From Sulfuriferula sp. (GTDB lineage: Bacteria > Pseudomonadota > Gammaproteobacteria > Burkholderiales > Sulfuriferulaceae), in NCBI GenBank assembly GCA_031291235.1, contig JARLJL010000012.1:142983-206982 (forward strand): a stretch of 64,000 bases of DNA. The letters run 5' to 3'. Of the stretch, positions 7,504 through 18,056 are shown in pieces (within the stretch, counting starts at the first letter, position 1; the number at the start of each line of letters is the position of its first letter). The notes under the pieces are model-generated. The model saw only the letters and a list, made by a program, of their open reading frames with translations, searched no databases and was not told where the DNA came from. The position numbers and the translations under genes are program-made.

Positions 7504-10500
7504 ATGCAAATCGCCCCGCTGCCATCGGATGAACAAGAGCGTCTGGCGACCCTTAAACGATACGATATCCTGGATACCGAGCCTGAGCCTGCATTCGAGG
7601 CGATGGTGCAGCTGGCATCGCATATCTGCAAGACGCCGATAGCGGTGATCAGTCTGATAGATGAACACCGCCAGTGGTTCAAGGCTGTCGTTGGCCTGGA
7701 CGTGCGGGAAACGCCGCGGGACGTGGCTTTTTGCGCGCATACCGTATTCCACGGTACAACCATGATCGTTCGCGATGCATTGGAAGACGAACGCTTTGTA
7801 GATAATCCGCTGGTGATTGCTGCACCGCATATGCGTTTCTATGCCGGCGTGCCGCTGGTGGCTTCCAACGGACAGTTGCTGGGAACCTTATGCGTAATCG
7901 ATCGCGTGCCGCGCGATCTGGCCCCCGACCAGCTGAACGCCATCGAAACGCTGGCTGCCAATGTCATGGCCTATCTGGAGTTGCGTCTGTCTCATAAGCA
8001 GTCGCAACAATATCTGGACGAATTGCATCGGACACAGGCGCAATTGCAGGCCAGACAGGATTTGCTTATCAAATTGTCGCTGTATGTGCCGGGCATGATT
8101 TATCAATACCGGCTGTTCCCGGATGGGCGTTCCTGTTTCCCCTATGCCAGCATCGGTATTAACGATATTTACGAAGTGACGCCGGAACAAGTGGTTGACG
8201 ATGCCTCGCCGGTATACGCGATTCTGCATCCTGACGATTATGATGCAATCGTCGCGTCGATTCAGGAATCGGCACGTACCATGCAAACCTGGCATCTGGA
8301 ATACAGGGTCAATTTGCCGAAGAAGGGCGTGCGCTGGCTACTGGGGCAAGCCGGTCCGGAATCGCTTGCGGATGGCAGCATACTGTGGCACGGCTTTATT
8401 ACCGATATAACGGAACGCAAGCATGCCGAGGCAGCGCTTGCCGAATCCCGTAATTTGCTGCAGGTCATTATCGATTCGGCGCCGGTACGTATTTTCTGGA
8501 AGGACAGAGAGTCGCGTTATCTGGGATGCAACCCGGCATTTGCCCGGGATGCGGGTGTGGCAGAGCCGTCCGATCTGATCGGCAAGGACGATACCGAGCT
8601 GGGCTGGCGGGAGCAGGCAGCACTTTATCGTGCAGATGACCGGCGGGTCATGGATACGGGCATAGCCAAGAAATCGTACGACGAGCCGCAGACCACGCCG
8701 GACGGCAACCAGATATGGCTGCGCACGTCCAAGGTGCCGTTATTCGATCCCGCAGGCGAAGCGATCGGGGTACTGGGCATATACGAAGATATTACCGAAT
8801 ACAAGCAGGCGGAACAGCAGTTGCGTATCGCCGCGACAGCCTTCGAATCGCAGGAGGGCATTATTGTCACCGATGCCGACGGTATTGTCCTGCGGATAAA
8901 TCAGGCTGCAGTGCGGATTACCGGCTACAGCTCAGCGGAAATCGTAGGCAAAACGCCGCATCTGCTGCGCTCCGGGCGGCACGATGCAGCTTTTTACAAG
9001 GCGATGTGGGACAGCATACATCGTACCGGTACCTGGGAAAGCGAAATCTGGAACCGGCACAAGAACGGTGAAATCTATCCCGAACATATCACCATTACCG
9101 CCGTGAAAGACGCGGAGGGCAACGTCACCCATTATGTCGCCACGTTTAACGACATTACGCTGAACAAAAAAGCCGAAGACGAGATCAGGAATCTGGCTTT
9201 CTACGATCCCCTGACCCAATTACCCAACCGCCGTCTGTTGCTGGACCGGCTGAGACAGGCGCTGGCAGCCAGTACGCGCAGTTGCAAAAAAGGTGCGTTG
9301 CTGTTTATCGATCTGGATAATTTCAAGACACTCAACGATACCCTGGGGCACGACATCGGCGATCTGCTATTGCAACAGGTTGCCGACCGGCTGATTGCCT
9401 GCGTGCGCGAGGACGATACTGTGGCGCGTCTGGGCGGCGACGAGTTTGTGGTCATGCTGGAAGATCTCAGTGAGCAGGATATCGAGGCGGCAGCGCTGAC
9501 CGAAACTGTCTGCAAAAAAATACTGGAGGTGCTCGATCAGCCCTACCGGTTGGCCATGCACGATTATCGCAATACTGCCAGCATAGGCGCTACGCTGTTC
9601 AAGGCACACGAATTAACGATAGAGGAATTGCTGAGACAGGCGGATATCGCCATGTATCAGGCCAAGAAAGCCGGTCGCAACATGCTGCAGTTCTTCGATC
9701 CGCAGATGCAGGAAAATATCACCGCACGCGTAGCGCTTGAAGGGGAATTGCGCAGGGCGCTGGAGTACGGTCAATTCCGATTGCATTACCAGATTCAGGT
9801 AGGCAGTGGAAATCGTCCGCTGGGGGCGGAGGCATTGATCCGCTGGGTACATCCGGAACGCGGTCTGTTATCGCCGGCAGTTTTTATTCCGTTGGCGGAA
9901 GAAACCGGGATCATTCTATCGCTCGGACTATGGGTGCTGGAAACAGCGTGCGTTCAGCTGAAGCAGTGGGAATGCAGCCCGCTGACATCGGATTTGCAGC
10001 TGGCGATCAATGTCAGCGCGCTACAGTTCCATCAGCACGATTTTGTGGAGCAGGTGCGCCATGCATTGCATCGCAGCGGCGTCAAGCCGGGCAGATTGAA
10101 GCTCGAATTGACGGAAAGTCTGGTACTCAAGGATATCGACGATACCGTCCGCAAGATGGAGGCGCTGCGTAGGTTGGGTGTACGCTTTGCCATGGACGAT
10201 TTCGGTACCGGTCATTCGTCGCTATCCAGCCTGAAGCGGCTGCCTCTGGATCAGCTCAAGATCGATCAGAGTTTTGTGCGCGACATTGTCGTTGATGTCG
10301 ATGACGCCATTATCGTGCAAACCATCATTGCAATGGCCAATAATCTGGGCATGGACGTGATTGCCGAAGGCGTGGAAACGGAAGCGCAGCGCGATTTTCT
10401 GGCGCAGCACGGTTGTCCGGTGTTTCAGGGTTATCTGTTCGGCAAACCGATACCGGCGGATGAGTTCGAGAGTTTGCTGCAGCAGTTCGTCCGCGCTGAG

Positions 10501-10509
10501 AATGCATGA
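7504..10509 (+). CDS. GAF-PAS-GGDEF-EAL cyclic-di-GMP enzyme
   Basis: 1001 residues, no membrane segments. The order is GAF (about 20-165, starting LKRYDILDTEPE), a short coiled coil, three PAS-like modules (about 190-315, 320-440, 440-560), GGDEF (about 570-735) and EAL (about 745-995). The cyclase signature RLGGDEFVVML is intact and is preceded by an RxxD inhibitory site (REDD). The phosphodiesterase signature EALIRW, DDFGTGHSS and AEGVETEAQ are also intact. Both activities are therefore possible, with net direction set by the sensory modules. The upstream gap of 227 bases gives it its own promoter region. No strong ribosome site is seen before the ATG. Confidence 0.95.
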   Translation: MQIAPLPSDEQERLATLKRYDILDTEPEPAFEAMVQLASHICKTPIAVISLIDEHRQWFKAVVGLDVRETPRDVAFCAHTVFHGTTMIVRDALEDERFVDNPLVIAAPHMRFYAGVPLVASNGQLLGTLCVIDRVPRDLAPDQLNAIETLAANVMAYLELRLSHKQSQQYLDELHRTQAQLQARQDLLIKLSLYVPGMIYQYRLFPDGRSCFPYASIGINDIYEVTPEQVVDDASPVYAILHPDDYDAIVASIQESARTMQTWHLEYRVNLPKKGVRWLLGQAGPESLADGSILWHGFITDITERKHAEAALAESRNLLQVIIDSAPVRIFWKDRESRYLGCNPAFARDAGVAEPSDLIGKDDTELGWREQAALYRADDRRVMDTGIAKKSYDEPQTTPDGNQIWLRTSKVPLFDPAGEAIGVLGIYEDITEYKQAEQQLRIAATAFESQEGIIVTDADGIVLRINQAAVRITGYSSAEIVGKTPHLLRSGRHDAAFYKAMWDSIHRTGTWESEIWNRHKNGEIYPEHITITAVKDAEGNVTHYVATFNDITLNKKAEDEIRNLAFYDPLTQLPNRRLLLDRLRQALAASTRSCKKGALLFIDLDNFKTLNDTLGHDIGDLLLQQVADRLIACVREDDTVARLGGDEFVVMLEDLSEQDIEAAALTETVCKKILEVLDQPYRLAMHDYRNTASIGATLFKAHELTIEELLRQADIAMYQAKKAGRNMLQFFDPQMQENITARVALEGELRRALEYGQFRLHYQIQVGSGNRPLGAEALIRWVHPERGLLSPAVFIPLAEETGIILSLGLWVLETACVQLKQWECSPLTSDLQLAINVSALQFHQHDFVEQVRHALHRSGVKPGRLKLELTESLVLKDIDDTVRKMEALRRLGVRFAMDDFGTGHSSLSSLKRLPLDQLKIDQSFVRDIVVDVDDAIIVQTIIAMANNLGMDVIAEGVETEAQRDFLAQHGCPVFQGYLFGKPIPADEFESLLQQFVRAENA

Positions 10510-10543
10510 CAGCCTGTTTTGGCATAAATACCACGGCTGTCAT
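10506..10543 (+). terminator. Inverted repeat at the end of the GGDEF-EAL gene
   Basis: ATGACAGCC and GGCTGTCAT form a perfect 9-base stem around a 20-base loop, with a T-rich stretch following (CATTGTTATTTG). The left arm includes the stop codon. The large loop makes it a weak terminator candidate; it might instead be a protein site upstream of the next gene. Confidence 0.4.
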
Positions 10544-10639
10544 CATTGTTATTTGCCCAAGCGTTAAAATAAGCACAGAATTTGTTATGAAAAACAGGAT
10601 TTGCCGACATGAGTCCCGTAAATCGTTGTCGAGGGATGC

Positions 10640-11815
10640 ATGGATTTAGATATACGCACTATCATCGTGATGTTTGCCATTTTGTCCCTGATGTTCGCCG
10701 GGCTGCTGGAGCTGGCCGGCTTGCAGGCGGGCAATATCCGCGGCATACGGCTGTGGGCGATTGCTAATTCGTGCTTCGGTCTGGGGCTGGGACTGGCTTA
10801 TTTTTATACTGTGCCTACGCCGGATGCCAATTGGGCGCTGGTGACCGGCTCCACGCTGGTCGCGATCGGAGTCGCGTTGCAATACAGCGGCATTCATGCA
10901 TTCAAGGAGCAACGTAGCGATTGGCGTTTGCCATTGTTGCTGGTTATTGCGGTATGTGCCATGAATACCTTGTTCGTTTTCATCCACCCTGACGTGAGTG
11001 CTCGCGCAATAGCCAATGCGCTATTATTAGCCGTCGGCTACGCGGCTTGCGCGCGTGCATTGCTGATTAAAATCGAGCCGCCGTTGCGGACGGCGTACTG
11101 GTTTACGGGGCTCTCTTTTGCCGTGCTGGCGTTAGTGTTGCTGGCGCGGGCAACAGCGATATGGCTGGCGCCGTCTGGCATGTACAGCGGTCTTTATACC
11201 CAGATTTCACCGAACCCCCTGTCGTTTTTCGTCGGCGGTATCGTGCAATTATTCGTCACTTTCGGTTTTGTGTTGATGCTGGATTACCGTCTTGTGACTG
11301 AAATGCGCAGGCTGGCATCGCGCGATGCGCTGACCGGAGCGTATAACCGCCGCCGTCTGGAAGAAGAGGCTGTGCTGCAGTGGGCCCAGCATTTGCGGAC
11401 TGGTGAAATACTGACGGTCATGCTGATCGATATCGACCATTTCAAGGCCATCAACGACTTGTACGGGCATCAGACCGGCGATGAAGTGCTGCGCCGTCTG
11501 GTGGCCATTGCGCAGGCCAGCATTCGCGCCAACGATTATTTTGCACGTTACGGCGGTGAGGAATTCTGCATTTTGCTGCCGGCCACGACCGAACAGGCGG
11601 CGCTGGTACTGGCTGAGCGTTTGCGCGGAGCTTATGAGGACGCGGTGATGACGTTCGGCGGCAAAACCCTGAAGAGCACGATCAGCATCGGTGTTGCCGA
11701 TTCAACCGGCGTCGGACCGGAATTCTCGGCGTTGATCGCCGCTGCAGATCGCGCGCTATATCGTGCCAAACAGACCGGACGTAACCGGGTGGCGCTGCAT
11801 TCGGGATCGCAATAG
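10640..11815 (+). CDS. Membrane-bound diguanylate cyclase (GGDEF)
   Basis: 391 residues. The N-terminal half (about 1-215) has about six or seven hydrophobic helices; the C-terminal GGDEF domain (about 225-385) starts RDALTGAYNRRRLEEE and carries ARYGGEEFCILLP with an intact GGEEF active site and an RxxD inhibitory site (RAND) five residues before it. It makes cyclic di-GMP in response to a membrane signal of unknown nature. The ATG follows GAGGGA. It lies 130 bases after the GGDEF-EAL gene, so the two enzymes may answer different signals in the same pathway. Confidence 0.93.
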   Translation: MDLDIRTIIVMFAILSLMFAGLLELAGLQAGNIRGIRLWAIANSCFGLGLGLAYFYTVPTPDANWALVTGSTLVAIGVALQYSGIHAFKEQRSDWRLPLLLVIAVCAMNTLFVFIHPDVSARAIANALLLAVGYAACARALLIKIEPPLRTAYWFTGLSFAVLALVLLARATAIWLAPSGMYSGLYTQISPNPLSFFVGGIVQLFVTFGFVLMLDYRLVTEMRRLASRDALTGAYNRRRLEEEAVLQWAQHLRTGEILTVMLIDIDHFKAINDLYGHQTGDEVLRRLVAIAQASIRANDYFARYGGEEFCILLPATTEQAALVLAERLRGAYEDAVMTFGGKTLKSTISIGVADSTGVGPEFSALIAAADRALYRAKQTGRNRVALHSGSQ

Positions 11816-11994
11816 GCGCAGCAGGCAGCGCGGTATTTCTTGCAGGCATACGGCTTTATCTTCATTTTGTAACAATACTTCCATACTCGTCTCATATACT
11901 ATGCAGCGTCCTTCACTGCGCCTGCAAGGCGTATGCGGTTGTCTATCTCTGGGGTAGACGGCCGTTTTTCATTTCATTTGCCAAGGAGTAAATA

Positions 11995-13044
11995 TTGGCT
12001 GCAACGCTGCTACAGGCGGGCCCGGTACTGCACGGCGCGGAGACGGCCGGCGATGCCGACGTCTCGGGTCTGATTTGCGGCTATGTGTTTTCGCCGGGTA
12101 CACAGACGCGGGCCATAGATATTCCGGCGGCACTGCACTGGCTGCAGTCTGCACGGGAAACGGATAGCCGCGAATTCGTCTGGCTGCATTTCAGCCGCAG
12201 CAATGCCAACGCGGAAAAATGGATGCGCAGCCATCTGGCGTTGCCGGATCATTATTTCGAGACGCTGCTGGAAGGACCGGGGTCGACGCGTATCGAGCAG
12301 GCGGACAATTGCCTGATCGCGGTCGTCAACGACGTGATTTACGATTTTTCCTACGATGCATCGCAAATTGCCACGCTGTGGATGTGCGTCGACAACAGGC
12401 TGGTCGTCAGTACCCGTCTGCATCCCTTGCGCAGCATCGACCGATTGCGGGTTTCGGTCAAGGGCGGCGAGCAGTTCGAGTCGCCGGTATCGCTGCTTTC
12501 GCACCTGTTGCGGGATCAGGCCGACGTATTGCAGCAGATCGAACGCGAGGCGTCGCTACGCGTCGACGATATCGAAGATACGCTACTGGCAGGCCGCATG
12601 GACGTCAAACGCGGCACGTTGGGTGCCTTGCGCCGGGTATTTGTGCGTTTGCGCCGGTTGCTGGCGCCCGAACCGGGGGCACTGTTCCGTTTGCTGAGCC
12701 GCCCGCCGTCCTGGTTCAACGAGCACGACGCGCAGGAGTTCAGGGCTGCGACGGAAGAGTTTTCTGCCGTGCTCAACGATCTCACTGCTTTGCAGGAGCG
12801 TACCAAATTGCTGCAGGAAGAAATCGTTGCCCACACCACGGAACAGACCAACCGCAGTGTATTCATGCTGACTGTGGTGACAGTGCTGGCGCTGCCGATC
12901 AACATTATCGCCGGCCTGCTCGGGATGAACGTCGGCGGCATTCCGCTGGCGCAGAATCCGCACGGTTTCTGGGTAATCGCCGCCATTGTCGCCACGTTTA
13001 CCGCCATCGCCGGCTGGTATGTTTTCCTCAAGCGGCGGGATTAG
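11995..13044 (+). CDS. zntB: ZntB-like CorA-family transporter
   Basis: 349 residues from a TTG start, supported by AAGGAG seven bases upstream. CorA-fold proteins form pentameric funnels with a large cytoplasmic N-terminal domain and two C-terminal membrane helices. Here the helices are near residues 285-310 and 322-345, with the pore motif LLGMNVGGIPLAQ between them. The GGxP ending matches ZntB zinc transporters rather than the YGMNFxxMPE of magnesium CorA, hence the ZntB call; cation choice is not proven. The long helical stretch with coiled-coil character (about 190-285) is the stalk. Confidence 0.88.
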   Translation: MAATLLQAGPVLHGAETAGDADVSGLICGYVFSPGTQTRAIDIPAALHWLQSARETDSREFVWLHFSRSNANAEKWMRSHLALPDHYFETLLEGPGSTRIEQADNCLIAVVNDVIYDFSYDASQIATLWMCVDNRLVVSTRLHPLRSIDRLRVSVKGGEQFESPVSLLSHLLRDQADVLQQIEREASLRVDDIEDTLLAGRMDVKRGTLGALRRVFVRLRRLLAPEPGALFRLLSRPPSWFNEHDAQEFRAATEEFSAVLNDLTALQERTKLLQEEIVAHTTEQTNRSVFMLTVVTVLALPINIIAGLLGMNVGGIPLAQNPHGFWVIAAIVATFTAIAGWYVFLKRRD

Positions 13045-13049
13045 CCGGG

Positions 13050-13397
13050 TCAGTCGCAGTGCGATTTCCCGATAGGTTCCAGCGTTTCGCTATATTGCTT
13101 GTATAGCGCGTGAAAGCGCGGCGTCGGGCCGACGTCTTCAAAAATGGGATCGTCCAGCTCGTCGCGCGCGATGATTTTGCTGCCCTGTATATATGGCATG
13201 GCTCGCTCCAGTTCTTCCAGTGCGGCGGTCAGCAATTCGCTGATGATTTCGGTTTCGTTGCGCAGTGGATACATGGCTGCCAGCGCCGCGATTTTTGCGG
13301 CATCGCGCAGAGGTAGCCGGATATTGTATTCTCTGGCAGTCAAATGGCCGCCTCCCGAGCGTTCCCATTCCATGACGAGGTCCGATATTCGCATCAT
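13050..13397 (-). CDS. Conserved hypothetical protein
   Basis: 115 residues, soluble, no signal. The arrangement EYNIRLPLRDAAKIAALAAMYPLRNETEIISELLTAALEELE suggests a ribbon-helix-helix-like beta-helix-helix unit. I recall similar short proteobacterial proteins carrying loose labels such as pilin assembly protein, without firm evidence. Either ATG of the MM pair could start translation. It converges on the ZntB-like gene with 5 bases between stops. No function is assigned. Confidence 0.7.
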   Translation of the reverse strand: MMRISDLVMEWERSGGGHLTAREYNIRLPLRDAAKIAALAAMYPLRNETEIISELLTAALEELERAMPYIQGSKIIARDELDDPIFEDVGPTPRFHALYKQYSETLEPIGKSHCD

Positions 13398-13663
13398 TTA
13401 TCTCCGGTAAGGTTGATTGTACTGTATGGAGCAGAGCTTGCGCCTCATGTTACAAATATAGCACTTGCCTATGAAACAGCTATGCCGAATCTGCCTGTGG
13501 CAGGCGGTTGCGGCCTTGACCGACCAACGTTGCCGGGCGGTTCGACGCGATCAAGATAGTTGCCGCCAACATGGAAGATTTGGTCTATATTGAGATGTGA
13601 ATTGTCCGGATTCGTTCAAGCTTCATCCCCCGATTTATCCGATCAGATCAGGAGGTATCCTGC

Positions 13664-14683
13664 ATGCAAGTATCTGCAATGGAACGAACTATCGCGGAAC
13701 TGACTGCACCCGCCAAAGGCATACTTGCCGCAGATGAGAGCAGCGGCACCATAGAGAAACGCTTGCGCAGCGTTGGCGTGCAGTCGACCGAGGCGGTGCG
13801 GCGCAACTATCGGGAGTTGCTGTTTACCGCACCCGAACTCAATCTTTATGTCAGCGGCGTGATTCTGTACGAGGAAACGCTCAGGCAAAGCAGCGAAGCA
13901 GGTACGCCTTTTCCGCAGTTGCTGGCGGCCCAGGGCATCGTGCCCGGTATCAAGGTCGACAAGGGTACGCAGGCGCTAGCCAATTTTCCCGGCGACAAAT
14001 TTACCCAGGGGCTGGACGGCCTGACCGACCGCCTGGCCGGGTACAAGGAACTGGGTGCGCGTTTCGCCAAATGGCGGGCAGTATTTACCATAGGCGACGG
14101 TATTCCTTCGCATCGTGCGATAGCAGTGAATGCCGACGGGCTGGCGCGTTATGCCGCCATCTGCCAGGAATTCGGTATTGTGCCTATTGTGGAGCCGGAG
14201 GTGCTGATGGACGGCAGCCACGATATCGCGCGTTGCGCTGAGGTGACGGAAGCAGTACTGGAACGCGTATTCCATGCCTTGCACAATCATCGCGTGGCGC
14301 TGGAATATATGCTGCTTAAACCCAATATGGTACTGCCTGGCGCGGACTGTCCGATACAGGCGACGCCCGAGCAGATTGCGGCTGCCACGCTGCGCTGCTT
14401 CCGGCGCACAGTGCCTGTTGCCGTGCCCGGGATATGTTTTCTGTCCGGCGGACAGAGCGACGAGGCCGCAACTGCCAATCTCAATGCCATGAATGTCTGT
14501 ACCGGGGCAAAGCCGTGGCAATTGAGCTTTTCCTACGGCCGCGCGCTGCAGGCGCCGGCACTCAAGGCCTGGCATGGCGAGGCCGCCAATAAAATGGCGA
14601 GTCAGCAAATTTTGCTTAAACGCGCGCGACTGAACAGTCTGGCACGGCAGGGCAAGTATTCGGCATCCATGGAGGTCGCATGA
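13664..14683 (+). CDS. Class I fructose-bisphosphate aldolase
   Basis: 339 residues. The enzyme splits or forms fructose 1,6-bisphosphate through a Schiff base, without metal. The N-terminal signature [18 protein letters not shown] and the Schiff-base segment [10 protein letters not shown] (lysine 219) are plain, as are the phosphate-binding [12 protein letters not shown] and [10 protein letters not shown] regions. The ATG lies 10 bases after AGGAGG, an excellent ribosome site. Its stop overlaps the transketolase start by 4 bases, so the two sugar phosphate enzymes are translationally coupled, consistent with a role in the Calvin cycle or pentose phosphate route. Confidence 0.96.
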   Translation: MQVSAMERTIAELTAPAKGILAADESSGTIEKRLRSVGVQSTEAVRRNYRELLFTAPELNLYVSGVILYEETLRQSSEAGTPFPQLLAAQGIVPGIKVDKGTQALANFPGDKFTQGLDGLTDRLAGYKELGARFAKWRAVFTIGDGIPSHRAIAVNADGLARYAAICQEFGIVPIVEPEVLMDGSHDIARCAEVTEAVLERVFHALHNHRVALEYMLLKPNMVLPGADCPIQATPEQIAAATLRCFRRTVPVAVPGICFLSGGQSDEAATANLNAMNVCTGAKPWQLSFSYGRALQAPALKAWHGEAANKMASQQILLKRARLNSLARQGKYSASMEVA

Positions 14684-16746
14684 ACGACACGGCAGTATTT
14701 GAGCGGGCGCTGGCGGGCAGACCGATTGACGATCTGTGCATTGCGACTTTGCGTACGCTGGCGATGGATGCGGTGCAACTTGCCAACTCCGGTCATCCCG
14801 GCACACCCATGGCATTGGCACCGCTGGCCTATGTGCTGTGGACTAAAAGCATGCGTTATAACCCGGAAAATCCGGCATGGTTTAATCGCGATCGTTTCGT
14901 GCTGTCAGCCGGTCACGCCTCCATGCTGCTGTATGCGGCGCTGCATCTTGTCGGCTACGACATTTCGCTGGACGATCTGCGGCAATTCCGGCAATGGGGC
15001 AGCAAAACGCCGGGACATCCGGAATATGCATTGGCGCACGGCGTGGAGACGACAACCGGACCATTGGGGCAGGGCATCATGACCGCCGTCGGCATGGCTA
15101 TAGCCGAAGCGCATCTGGCTGCGGTATACAACCGGGACGGTCACGACATCGTGAATCACAGTACTTATGTCGTTTGCAGCGACGGCGATCTGATGGAGGG
15201 CGCATCGCACGAAGCGGCAGCGCTGGCCGGACATCTGGGGCTGGGTAAGCTGATTTGCATGTACGACGACAATCACATCACCATCGAGGGCGATACCGCG
15301 CTCGCCTATAGCGACGATGTCGCTGCCCGCTTTGCCGGCTATCACTGGCATGTGCAGGATATCGGCGATCAGGCCAACGACACGGCAGCGCTGGAGGCCG
15401 CTATCGGCAACGCCCAGGCCGAGCAGGATCGTCCGTCGCTGATCATTATTCGCAGTCACATCGCTTACGGCGCGCCTCATCTGCACGATTCCGCCAAGGC
15501 GCACGGTGCGCCGCTGGGAGCCGAGGAGGTGCGCTTGACCAAGCGGACTTACGGCTGGCCGGAGGATGCCGAATTTTTTGTACCTGCTGCGGTGTCGGCA
15601 TACATGCGCACGGCAATTGCCGCAGGCAGGGCGCTGGAGCAGTCGTGGCAGGCTGCGTTTGCCGATTATCGCACGGCATATCCGCAGCTGGCGGCAGCAT
15701 TCGAAGCGGCGCTGGATGGTACTCCCCCTGCCGGCTGGGCAGACGATCTGCCGGAATTTTCTCCTGTTGGCAGTGCGCTGGCGACGCGCAGCGCGTCCGG
15801 CAAGGTGCTGAATCGCATTGCCGGCCGCATACCCTGGCTGATGGGCGGGAGCGCCGATCTGGCGCCTTCCACCGATACACTGCTCAGCGAATGCGGCGAT
15901 TTTGCCAGGGGGCAGTATGCCCAGCGCAACATGCACTGGGGTATACGCGAGCACGTCATGTGCGCGGCCTCGTCCGGCATGGCGTTGCATGGCGGCGTGC
16001 GTCCCTATGCAGCGAGTTTTTTCATTTTTACCGATTATGCACGGCCTGCGATCAGGCTGGCGGCGCTGATGGGGTTGCCGGTGATTTACGTGATGACCCA
16101 CGATTCCATTGGCCTGGGCGAGGACGGCCCGACGCACCAGCCTGTAGAACAGCTGGCCGCGTTGCGCGCCATGCCGAATCTGACGGTGATACGTCCCGCC
16201 GATGCCAATGAGACTGTCTATGCCTGGCGTGCGGCCATCGAACGCCGGGATGGCCCGACCATGCTGGTGTTGACGCGGCAAAGCCTGCCGGTGCTGGACA
16301 GAACCCGGATGGCGCCGGCTGAAGGATTGTTGCGCGGCGCTTATGTGCTGATCAGGGAGCAGGGCATACAGCCTGCCATCATCGTCATCGCTACCGGTTC
16401 CGAGCTGCATGTCGCCGTCGCCGCCCACCAGAAAATGGCGGAGATCGGCATCGATGCCCGTATCGTCAGCATGCCCAGCTGGGAGCTGTTTCGCGCGCAG
16501 CCGCAATCGTATCGAGACGAAGTGCTGCCGCCGCAGATCAAGGCGCGGCTGTCGATAGAAGCTGCCGCTACATTCGGCTGGTGCGAATGGGTCGGTGACC
16601 CGGGCATGAGTATAGGGATAGATCATTTCGGCGCCAGCGCGCCTGGTCCCGAGAATTTTCAGCACTTCGGCTTCACTGTCGAGCATATCGTTGCGCTGGC
16701 TGCGAAGCAGATGGATCGCGGCATGATCTGGCATCTGGAGCATTGA
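14680..16746 (+). CDS. tkt: Transketolase
   Basis: 688 residues, usual length. This thiamine diphosphate enzyme moves two-carbon units between sugar phosphates in the pentose phosphate and Calvin pathways. Visible are the N-terminal [17 protein letters not shown] region, the ThDP/metal motif [21 protein letters not shown], the central domain with [21 protein letters not shown] and [20 protein letters not shown], and the C-terminal domain with [12 protein letters not shown]. The start codon overlaps the aldolase stop (ATGA). The next gene follows after about 40 bases with its own ribosome site. Confidence 0.97.
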   Translation: MNDTAVFERALAGRPIDDLCIATLRTLAMDAVQLANSGHPGTPMALAPLAYVLWTKSMRYNPENPAWFNRDRFVLSAGHASMLLYAALHLVGYDISLDDLRQFRQWGSKTPGHPEYALAHGVETTTGPLGQGIMTAVGMAIAEAHLAAVYNRDGHDIVNHSTYVVCSDGDLMEGASHEAAALAGHLGLGKLICMYDDNHITIEGDTALAYSDDVAARFAGYHWHVQDIGDQANDTAALEAAIGNAQAEQDRPSLIIIRSHIAYGAPHLHDSAKAHGAPLGAEEVRLTKRTYGWPEDAEFFVPAAVSAYMRTAIAAGRALEQSWQAAFADYRTAYPQLAAAFEAALDGTPPAGWADDLPEFSPVGSALATRSASGKVLNRIAGRIPWLMGGSADLAPSTDTLLSECGDFARGQYAQRNMHWGIREHVMCAASSGMALHGGVRPYAASFFIFTDYARPAIRLAALMGLPVIYVMTHDSIGLGEDGPTHQPVEQLAALRAMPNLTVIRPADANETVYAWRAAIERRDGPTMLVLTRQSLPVLDRTRMAPAEGLLRGAYVLIREQGIQPAIIVIATGSELHVAVAAHQKMAEIGIDARIVSMPSWELFRAQPQSYRDEVLPPQIKARLSIEAAATFGWCEWVGDPGMSIGIDHFGASAPGPENFQHFGFTVEHIVALAAKQMDRGMIWHLEH

Positions 16747-16787
16747 TGCTGTGTCCGGATTAAACCTTGGTAAAGGAGACTATCATC

Positions 16788-17267
16788 ATGGAAGTGGATA
16801 AAAAAGCCGTCATCGGCGTGCTCAACAATATTCTCGAACTGGAGCTGGCAGGGGTGGTGCGCTACACCCATTATTCGCTGCTGATTTTCGGCTTCAATCG
16901 CATCCCCATCGTCAGCTGGCTGCGTGCGCAGGCGGACGAAAGTCTGATTCATGCGCAGCGCGCAGGGGAGCTGGTGACGCATCTCGGCGGCCACCCTTCG
17001 CTGGCGATCGGCCCGCTGCTGGAAACGCACAAGCACAATATCGGCGATATTCTGCTGGAATCGCTGGAGCACGAGCGCAGTGCGCTGGCGCAATACAAAC
17101 ATCTGCTGGAATTGACCAAAGACCGTTCTGTGATGCTGGAAGAGTACGCCAGGGAGTTGATTTATCAGGAAGAGCTGCATGCCGGCGAAGTGGATAAAAT
17201 GCTGCGCAAGCCGGGGGAGATCGCGGTTTTTTCGGAGGCACAGAGCGCGGCGATACCAGGCAACTAA
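16788..17267 (+). CDS. bfr: Bacterioferritin-like ferritin family protein
   Basis: 159 residues from the ATG at 16788, nine bases after AAGGAG; an upstream in-frame TTG precedes that site and is unlikely. Four long helices carry di-iron ligand candidates E17/E19, E51 with H55, E94 and E128 with H131. The ferroxidase segment reads DESLIHA (ExxxH) and has serine at position 52, where heme-binding bacterioferritin has methionine, so heme binding in the usual way is doubtful. It may store or detoxify iron. The body is otherwise close to proteins annotated bacterioferritin in many proteobacteria. It follows transketolase by 41 bases. Confidence 0.85.
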   Translation: MEVDKKAVIGVLNNILELELAGVVRYTHYSLLIFGFNRIPIVSWLRAQADESLIHAQRAGELVTHLGGHPSLAIGPLLETHKHNIGDILLESLEHERSALAQYKHLLELTKDRSVMLEEYARELIYQEELHAGEVDKMLRKPGEIAVFSEAQSAAIPGN

Positions 17268-17305
17268 GTTATCCCGCAGCGTGTGGTGCAGACCGCAACA
17301 GTACA

Positions 17306-17342
17306 GCGAATTCCGGCGTCCAGAACGGTTGCCGGAATTCGC
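17306..17342. terminator. 12-bp perfect inverted repeat between convergent genes
   Basis: GCGAATTCCGGC (17306-17317) and GCCGGAATTCGC (17331-17342) pair perfectly across a 13-base loop. It sits between the convergent ferritin-like and Yip1 genes, where a two-way transcription barrier is expected. No T run follows on either side, so it is not a classic intrinsic terminator. Confidence 0.5.
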
Positions 17343-17381
17343 CTTGCCGCCAGACGTCTTTATCAGCCTGGCGCGACGACG

Positions 17382-18056
17382 CTACATGTAAGCGCCGCTG
17401 GTAGTGTAAGCCCAGGTGATCAGGGTCAGGTACATCATCAGCGCCCAGCCGACCATGCCGGCACTTAATAATACCCATCCCATCAACGCACCTTCGCCTT
17501 GCCCCTCAATCTTGAGGATGGACGGTGCAGCGGAATAGAGTATGTACAGGGACAGTGCCAGCGCGATGACGCCGAGTGTGGCGACGAATGTGAAACTGGG
17601 GACGAACAGTGCCAACGATACCAGCCATAATGGTGTCGGTGCAATGGCTGCCAGCGTATAAGCATCGCGGAAATCGACTTTGTGGTGCGTATGTTCGACG
17701 CCTGCGCTAGTGATTTTCGGCGTAGGGTAGTTGAGCATTTCGTATTGGGTATGCACGATTTTGGAAGTTGCATTGCCCAGCCATTCGATAAATCCGGCCA
17801 GTACAAAGGTCATGATCAGTTCGGCCGTAAAGAATACCATGCCGATCATACTGAGCTGATTAGGATCCAGATCGGAGAGGATGACGATATTGTGATGTGT
17901 ACCCGCATAGTAAAACATCAGCGGGGCAATGACCGATAACGGGAGGACATAAAACAGGAACATGGTGACAGTCGGAAAATGGTGACCGTGCATCCAGTGT
18001 CCCATGTGGGTAAACGAAAAGAGGTGAGGCTGATGAGGTGAGTGAGCGAGTTGCAT
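17382..18056 (-). CDS. Yip1 family membrane protein
   Basis: 224 residues with five hydrophobic helices in the C-terminal four fifths, as in Yip1-domain proteins; the role in bacteria is not established. The N-terminus is unusually rich in histidine (HSPHQPHLFSFTHMGHWMHGHH is split by hydrophobic residues; nine or so His in the first 25 positions), and a THH pair recurs near residue 122, hinting at metal binding. The gene converges on the ferritin-like gene. The ATG follows a CAGGAG-type site (GTTATCAGGAGACTACC on the minus strand). Confidence 0.8.
   Translation of the reverse strand: MQLAHSPHQPHLFSFTHMGHWMHGHHFPTVTMFLFYVLPLSVIAPLMFYYAGTHHNIVILSDLDPNQLSMIGMVFFTAELIMTFVLAGFIEWLGNATSKIVHTQYEMLNYPTPKITSAGVEHTHHKVDFRDAYTLAAIAPTPLWLVSLALFVPSFTFVATLGVIALALSLYILYSAAPSILKIEGQGEGALMGWVLLSAGMVGWALMMYLTLITWAYTTSGAYM

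Noticed and set aside
12219..13106. 295-codon frame overlapping the ZntB-like gene
   Set aside because: Arg/Ala-rich shadow; the ZntB-like frame has clear motifs.
14905..16743. 612-codon open frame antisense to transketolase
   Set aside because: Fully inside tkt, no ribosome site, and the translation is low in hydrophobic core pattern; it is a by-product of GC-rich codon use.
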